Shown here one piece after another: positions 59,611 to 64,000 of a stretch of DNA of 64,000 bases; within the stretch, counting starts at the first letter, position 1, and each line of letters opens with the position of its first letter. The notes below the pieces were generated by a model. That model searched no databases. It was given only the letters and a program-made list of their open reading frames with translations, and had not been told where the DNA came from. Both the position numbers and the translations under genes were made by a program. The stretch lies in contig JBBRYM010000001.1 of assembly GCA_038237625.1 (NCBI GenBank), positions 1-64,000 of the forward strand, given 5' to 3'. This stretch comes from JAWVFM01 sp038237625 (GTDB lineage Bacteria > Actinomycetota > Thermoleophilia > Solirubrobacterales > 70-9).

Positions 59611-60177
59611 TTGCGTACTCATACCCGGATCAAGCTCAAAGCACGCAACGGCGTCGCAGCCGCCGCAGCCGTGGCATTCGCCGCGGCTGCACTCTCCGCG
59701 AGCCCGGCGCTCGCCGGCAGCGGCGGCACCGGCCTGAACACGCCGCCGCCGACGGTCAGGGGCGCCAATGCCAAGCTTCGCGACGGCGTCGCGATCGCTC
59801 CCAGGAGCGCGCCTAGGCGCGTCAAGGACGTCATCGCGGCCGCCAATCACATCGCCAAGGGTCGCGCCTACTGCCTCGGCGGCGGCCACCAGTCCTGGAA
59901 GTCGTCCTGTTACGACTGCTCGGGCTCGGTGAGCTACGCCCTCCACGGCGGCGGTCTCATCTCTTCCCCCCTTCCGTCGGGGCCGATGGAGAGCTGGGGC
60001 CGCAGGGGCAAGGGCAGCTGGATCACGGTCTACGCCAACGGCGGCCACGCCTTCATGACGATCGCCGGCCTTCGCTTCGACACGTCGGACACGCCGGGAG
60101 ACGGCCCGGGCTGGGCGAAGGGCATGGGCTACGAAAACCCCCGCAGCTACGCGATCCGGCACAAGTCGCCTCTGTAA
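59611..60177 (+). CDS. Secreted NlpC/P60-like cysteine hydrolase
   Basis: A 188-residue exported protein. The signal peptide covers about 36 residues and ends near SPALAGS. YCLGGGHQSWKSSCYDCSGSVSYALHGGG contains the DCSG catalytic-Cys motif near residue 100, and GGHAFMTIAGLRFDTS supplies the His. The fold is that of peptidoglycan endopeptidases or amidases (CHAP/NlpC type) with no separate binding domain. TTG 59611 lies eight bases after AAGGAG. It is controlled by the c-di-AMP riboswitch, tying wall remodelling to c-di-AMP level. Confidence 0.85.
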   Translation: MRTHTRIKLKARNGVAAAAAVAFAAAALSASPALAGSGGTGLNTPPPTVRGANAKLRDGVAIAPRSAPRRVKDVIAAANHIAKGRAYCLGGGHQSWKSSCYDCSGSVSYALHGGGLISSPLPSGPMESWGRRGKGSWITVYANGGHAFMTIAGLRFDTSDTPGDGPGWAKGMGYENPRSYAIRHKSPL

Positions 60178-60186
60178 AGCGGCGGG

Positions 60187-60228
60187 CGCGGCCCGTGAAA
60201 GGTACGCTCGCCATTCCATTGGGCCGCG
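60187..60228. terminator. Inverted repeat after the NlpC-like gene
   Basis: CGCGGCCC (60187-60194) and GGGCCGCG (60221-60228) pair perfectly around a 26-base loop, ten bases after the stop. No T-run follows, so it may act as a weak terminator or a transcript-end stabiliser. Confidence 0.4.
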
Positions 60229-60273
60229 GCATGAGATAGCTTCTGCGCCGAGGACGTCAACCGTCCGAGGCAC

Positions 60274-61365
60274 GTGGAGAGGACCCAAGCCATCACGACG
60301 AGCGATCCGGGGCATGAGGCGCCGGAGCAGCGAGCCGACCGGCCACCCGACGTCCGTCTAGTGGGCCTGCGCAAGAGCTACGGGGACGTCGCCGCGGTCG
60401 ACGGCGTCGACGTCGAGATCGCTGCCGGCGAGTTCTTCACCTTGCTCGGGCCTTCGGGCTCGGGCAAGACCACGACGCTGCGACTGATCGCCGGGTTCGA
60501 GACCCCCGACGCCGGGCGGGTCGAGCTCGCGGGTCGCGACGTCACGGCCCTGCCTCCATATGACCGCGAGGTCAACACGGTCTTTCAGGACTACGCGCTG
60601 TTCCCGCACATGACGGTCGCGGAAAACGTGGAGTACGGCCTGCGCATCGGGGGGGCGTCCAAGGACGAGCGCGAGTCGCGACGCAAGGAAGCTCTCGACA
60701 TGGTCCGCCTTGCCGGCTACGAAGAGCGCAAGCCGGGCGAGCTGTCCGGCGGCCAGCGCCAGCGAGTCGCTCTGGCCCGGGCGATCGTCAACCGCCCCCG
60801 CGTGCTCCTCCTCGACGAGCCGCTCGGCGCCCTCGACCTCAAGCTCCGCGAGCAGATGCAGGTGGAGCTGAAGGGCATCCAGGGTGAGGTCGGGATCACG
60901 TTCATCTACGTGACGCACGACCAGGACGAGGCGCTCACGATGAGCGATCGCGTCGCTGTGTTCAACGCCGGGCGGATCGAGCAGGTCGGCTCGCCGGCCG
61001 ACGTCTACGAGCATCCGCAGACGCAGTTCGTGAGCGGGTTCGTGGGCGTCTCGAACGTAGTCGAGCGCGACGGGCGACGGTTCACGATCCGGCCCGAGAA
61101 GGTGCGCATGCTCGATTCCGGCGAGGCGGGCGGCGGCCTTCAGGTCGAGCGCGGCAAGGTGCGAGATGTTGCCTACGCGGGCTCGGTGACGCGCTACCTC
61201 GTGGCCCTTGATGGCGGTGGCGAGCTTTTGGTGGTCCGTCAGAACCTCGAGACCTCCTCGGCGGAGGTGCTCGAGCTCGGCGGACGCGAAGTAACGGTTG
61301 GATGGAGGCCGGATCACGCGGTCGACATCCGTGATGATGAGACAACGAGGGAGGTTCCCCAATGA
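60274..61365 (+). CDS. potA: Spermidine/putrescine ABC transporter ATPase
   Basis: A 363-residue ATPase of the PotA/CUT2-like group. It has LLGPSGSGKTTTLRLIAGFE (Walker A), VFQDYALFPHMTVAENVEYGL (Q loop), LSGGQRQRVALARAI (signature), VLLLDEPLGALD (Walker B) and VTHDQDEA (H loop). A C-terminal TOBE domain starts near residue 260 (FTIRPEKVRML). The start is GTG 60274. The stop overlaps potD (ATGA). It energises the two permeases that follow. Confidence 0.92.
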   Translation: MERTQAITTSDPGHEAPEQRADRPPDVRLVGLRKSYGDVAAVDGVDVEIAAGEFFTLLGPSGSGKTTTLRLIAGFETPDAGRVELAGRDVTALPPYDREVNTVFQDYALFPHMTVAENVEYGLRIGGASKDERESRRKEALDMVRLAGYEERKPGELSGGQRQRVALARAIVNRPRVLLLDEPLGALDLKLREQMQVELKGIQGEVGITFIYVTHDQDEALTMSDRVAVFNAGRIEQVGSPADVYEHPQTQFVSGFVGVSNVVERDGRRFTIRPEKVRMLDSGEAGGGLQVERGKVRDVAYAGSVTRYLVALDGGGELLVVRQNLETSSAEVLELGGREVTVGWRPDHAVDIRDDETTREVPQ

Positions 61366-62585
61366 AGAGATCCACGAACTCGAGCGTCCACGCCGCGCGA
61401 TCGGCCTGGCTCATATCGGGCCTTTTGATCGCGTTCCTGGCGGCATTCGGAGCCGGCTGCGGGTCCAGCTCGTCCACCTCGAGCACCGGTAGTGGTTCGA
61501 CGTCCGGAGTGCTCCAGAAGCTCGGCAAGGGCGAAGGCCAGCTGAACCTCATCGAGTGGCCCGGCTACGTCGAGGACAAGTGGGTGAAGCCCTTCGAGCA
61601 GCAGACCGGCTGCACGGTCAAGAAGAAGGACGCCGGCACCTCCGACGAGATGGTCCAGCTCATGCGCACGGGCCAGTACGACGGCGTCTCGGCGTCCGGC
61701 AACGCGACCGCACGCCTCGTCGCCGGCGGCGACGTCGCCCCGGTCAACGTGGATCTCGTGCCGAACTACAAGACGGTGTTCGCCGACATCAAGGACCAGC
61801 CCTACAACACGTTCGACGGCGTCCACTACGGGATCCCGCACGGGCGTGGGGCCAACCTGCTGATGTGGAACCCGAACACCGTCAAGCCGGCGCCGACCTC
61901 GTGGGGCTCGATTCTCGATCCCAAGCAGGCCGCCAAGTACAAGGGCCAGATCTCCGCGTACGACGACCCGATCTACATCGCCGACGCCGCGGTATATCTG
62001 AAGGCCCACCAGCCGGACCTGGGGATTACGAACCCATACGAGCTGGACGAAAAGCAGTTCAACGCCGCGGTCGACCTGCTGAAGGCCCAACAGCCGAACG
62101 TCGGCGAGTACTGGTCCAGCGCGACCAAGCAGATCTCGTCGTTCACCAACGGTGACGACGCGATCGGCACGACCTGGCAGTACCAGTACTTCGCGCTCAA
62201 GGCCGACGGGCAGCCCGTCGCCACGATTCCCGGCGGCCAGCAGGGCTTCCTGCCAACCGAGGGCGCGACGGGATGGTCGGACACCTGGATGATCTCCAGC
62301 CAGGCCGCTCATCCCAACTGCATGTACATGTGGATGAACTACGTGATCTCGCCGAAGGCGAACGCCCAGATCGCGGAGTACTTCGGCGAGGCGCCTGCCC
62401 AGAGCAAGGCGTGCGGCCAGACCTCCGACCCGAGTTTCTGCAGCAAGTACCACGCTGCGGATCCGGGGTTCTGGAAGCGCGTCTACTACTGGCAGACCCC
62501 GCTGGCGGATTGCGGCGACGACCGGGGCAGCGTCTGCATGGACTACAACGCCTGGGTCAGCGCCTGGACGACGATCAAGGGGTGA
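61362..62585 (+). CDS. potD: Polyamine-binding lipoprotein
   Basis: A 407-residue periplasmic-type binding protein. A Lys/Arg start and hydrophobic stretch end in the lipobox AFGAGC, followed by a Ser/Thr/Gly linker to about residue 55, as in actinobacterial lipoproteins. LNLIEWPGYVEDKWVKPFEQQTGC is the PotD opening, and GIPHGRGANLLMWNPNTVK and WYQYFALK-like segments line the cleft. It captures spermidine/putrescine or a related amine and delivers it to PotB/PotC. The exact ligand is inferred from the family. Confidence 0.9.
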   Translation: MKRSTNSSVHAARSAWLISGLLIAFLAAFGAGCGSSSSTSSTGSGSTSGVLQKLGKGEGQLNLIEWPGYVEDKWVKPFEQQTGCTVKKKDAGTSDEMVQLMRTGQYDGVSASGNATARLVAGGDVAPVNVDLVPNYKTVFADIKDQPYNTFDGVHYGIPHGRGANLLMWNPNTVKPAPTSWGSILDPKQAAKYKGQISAYDDPIYIADAAVYLKAHQPDLGITNPYELDEKQFNAAVDLLKAQQPNVGEYWSSATKQISSFTNGDDAIGTTWQYQYFALKADGQPVATIPGGQQGFLPTEGATGWSDTWMISSQAAHPNCMYMWMNYVISPKANAQIAEYFGEAPAQSKACGQTSDPSFCSKYHAADPGFWKRVYYWQTPLADCGDDRGSVCMDYNAWVSAWTTIKG

Positions 62586-62604
62586 TCCGCAAGGTCGAAG
62601 CGCC

Positions 62605-63504
62605 GTGGAAGCTGCCGGGGTAACCGCCCCGGCACCCGGAAGGAGGTCGGTGGGCCGCAGGCTCGCCGACCTCCTCCACGGTCGCCCCCGCCTGCAGGTC
62701 GGCGCCCTGCTCGCCGGCCCCATGGGCTGGCTCGTCGTCGGCTACCTGGGATCGCTGGCCGTCCTGATGATCGCCGCGTTCTGGGGCGTCGATCCCCTGA
62801 GCGGCAAGCTCTCGAAGAGCTTCACCGGCGAGAACTTCAAGACGCTCGCCAACGACCCCGTCTACCGCGACGTTGCCTGGCGGACGATCCGTATCGCGCT
62901 GTTCGTGACCATCACCGACATCGCCCTAGCCTTCCCGATCGCCTTCTTCATGGCGAAGATCGCAACGCGGCGGGCGAAGGCCGCGCTGGTCGTTGCCGTG
63001 CTGATGCCGCTGTGGTCGGGCTACCTCGTCAAGGTCTACGCCTGGCGGACGCTCCTCTCCCACGACGGCGTCCTCAACTGGGCGCTCAACCCGATCGGGC
63101 TTCACGGGCCGTCCTACGGGCTCACCGCCATCTGGCTGGTGATGTCCTACCTCTGGCTGCCGTACATGATCATCCCGATCTACGCGGGGCTCGAGCGAAT
63201 CCCCGACTCGCTCCTCTCGGCGTCTGAGGACCTTGGCGCGAAGCCCTGGACCACGTTTCGCCGCGTGATCGTGCCGATGGCTTTCCCGGCGGTGGTCGCG
63301 GGCTCGATCTTCACGTTCTCCCTCACCCTCGGCGACTTCATTACGCCCACGCTGGTCTCCAACACGCAGCTCATCGGCAACGTCGTCTTCTCCAACATCA
63401 CCAACAACCTGCCCCTGGCGTCGGCGTTCGCAACAGTGCCGATCGTCGTGATGGTGATCTACCTGCTGATCGCCCGCCGCCTCGGAGCGTTCGAGCACCT
63501 ATGA
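62605..63504 (+). CDS. potB: Polyamine ABC transporter permease
   Basis: A 299-residue permease with six helices. It has WRTIRIALFVTITDIALAFPIAFFMAKI and LMPLWSGYLVKVYAWRTLLSHDGVLNW, then the EAA loop ASEDLGAKPWTTFRRVIVPMAFPAVVAG that docks on the ATPase. GLITPTLV-type segments (DFITPTLVSNTQLIGN) follow. GTG 62605 is 19 bp past the potD stop. Its product pairs with the next permease. Confidence 0.9.
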   Translation: MEAAGVTAPAPGRRSVGRRLADLLHGRPRLQVGALLAGPMGWLVVGYLGSLAVLMIAAFWGVDPLSGKLSKSFTGENFKTLANDPVYRDVAWRTIRIALFVTITDIALAFPIAFFMAKIATRRAKAALVVAVLMPLWSGYLVKVYAWRTLLSHDGVLNWALNPIGLHGPSYGLTAIWLVMSYLWLPYMIIPIYAGLERIPDSLLSASEDLGAKPWTTFRRVIVPMAFPAVVAGSIFTFSLTLGDFITPTLVSNTQLIGNVVFSNITNNLPLASAFATVPIVVMVIYLLIARRLGAFEHL

Positions 63505-63535
63505 GCGACTTCCGCGATGAAACGAAAGGCGCTCA

Positions 63536-64000
63536 TTGAGACTGTCCCGTGGATCCAGCTTTCTCCTGCGCGCGGGCGTCGGCCTGACGCTGGCATTCAT
63601 GTACGTGCCGCTGCTGGTGATCGCGATCTACGCGTTCAACTCATCGCACATCCTCGAGTGGCCACCGCCGGGCTTTACCACGCACTGGTTCAGCGACGCG
63701 TTTCACAGTGCCCCGGCGAAGGATGCCCTGTGGACGTCGTTGAAGGTAGGGCTTGCCGCCACCGCGATCGCGCTCATCCTCGGCACGCTGGCCGCGATGG
63801 CCGTGGCACGTCACAGGTTCTTTGGCCGCGAGACGATCAGCTTTCTGGTGATCCTGCCGATCGCCCTTCCGGGAATCGTCACCGGCGTGGCGCTGTCGGA
63901 CAGCTTCACCCAGGTGCTGGGGGTACAGCTCAGCCTGCTCACCGTCATCGCCGGCCACGCCACCTTCTGCATCGTCGTCGTCTATAACAACGCCGTCGCC
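63536..64000 (+). CDS. potC: Polyamine ABC transporter permease (partial, cut by window end)
   Basis: 155 codons are visible, and the frame is still open at base 64000. TTG 63536 starts RLSRGSSFLLRAGVGLTLAF, then YVPLLVIAIYAFNSSHILEWPPPGFTTHWF, LGTLAAMAVARHRFFGRETI and LPIALPGIVTGVAL, all typical of PotC-type permeases. GAAAGGC precedes the start by a few bases. The EAA loop lies beyond the window. Confidence 0.85.
   Translation, partial: MRLSRGSSFLLRAGVGLTLAFMYVPLLVIAIYAFNSSHILEWPPPGFTTHWFSDAFHSAPAKDALWTSLKVGLAATAIALILGTLAAMAVARHRFFGRETISFLVILPIALPGIVTGVALSDSFTQVLGVQLSLLTVIAGHATFCIVVVYNNAVA

Overview
The window is a 64 kb stretch of high-GC, densely packed DNA with frequent GTG and TTG starts and many 4-bp stop/start overlaps. 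Gene content points to an actinobacterium: a Kgd-type 2-oxoglutarate dehydrogenase fusion, a UbiA-family decaprenyl-phosphate phosphoribosyltransferase, AgpS-like and acyl-CoA-reductase genes, and a c-di-AMP riboswitch ahead of an NlpC-like hydrolase. The mix looks most like class Thermoleophilia (Solirubrobacterales/Gaiellales type). That placement is an inference from gene content, not from a marker gene. No rRNA, tRNA, CRISPR array or conventional insertion sequence was seen.

Layout. 1-1239: a small SRPBCC protein and a degenerate HD-GYP protein. 1279-10357: a cell-surface glycan block with two family-2 glycosyltransferases, three methyltransferases, two large membrane glycosyltransferase-type proteins and an acyltransferase. 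10370-13872: acyl-CoA carboxylase beta chain, phosphopantetheinyl transferase, an ornithine-cyclodeaminase relative, a possible carboxylase epsilon chain and dodecin. 13974-21697: assimilatory sulfate reduction (sulfite reductase, cysH, sat, cysC), with a cysteine-free Rrf2 regulator and a TauE-type sulfur-anion permease nearby; plsC and a PHP phosphoesterase lie between. 21737-31740: patatin, acyl-CoA dehydrogenase, APH-like kinase, HAD hydrolase, transporters and membrane proteins, DEAD-box helicase, quinone oxidoreductase. 31841-36941: GH15 glucoamylase/trehalase, SDR, PfkB kinase, citrate synthase. 36942-38928: a secreted glycosidase flanked by an intact small gene and a broken copy of that same gene. 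38935-48088 (mostly minus strand): paired acyl-CoA dehydrogenases, UbiA prenyltransferase, FAD oxidoreductase, AGPS-like flavoprotein and a reductase fusion. The last two suggest ether-lipid or fatty-alcohol chemistry. 48113-59384: zinc-ribbon protein, beta-lactamase-fold protein, the giant 2-oxoglutarate dehydrogenase fusion, membrane protein, aconitase, SDR, thioredoxin-fold protein. 59420-64000: riboswitch-controlled NlpC-like hydrolase, then a potABCD-type polyamine ABC transporter cut off by the window end.

Most unusual observations. (1) Two single-gene cassettes, 45038-45953 and 53727-54619, each encode a protein with an AbiEi-like winged-helix N-terminus and a DUF559 nuclease-like C-terminus. 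Each is bounded by a pair of 38-40 bp palindromic, mutually inverted repeats, with the start codon inside the left repeat. Both sit immediately 3' of another gene's stop codon, and one separates what looks like an ether-lipid operon. They look like an undescribed mobile or selfish gene cassette. (2) The 2-oxoglutarate dehydrogenase is one 1468-residue chain carrying two lipoyl domains, a peripheral-subunit-binding domain, E2 and E1; mycobacterial Kgd lacks the lipoyl domains. (3) Promoters across the sulfur cluster share a TCCCTA/CCTATTG-type word, in one case as a perfect palindrome, which may be the box of the nearby Rrf2 regulator.
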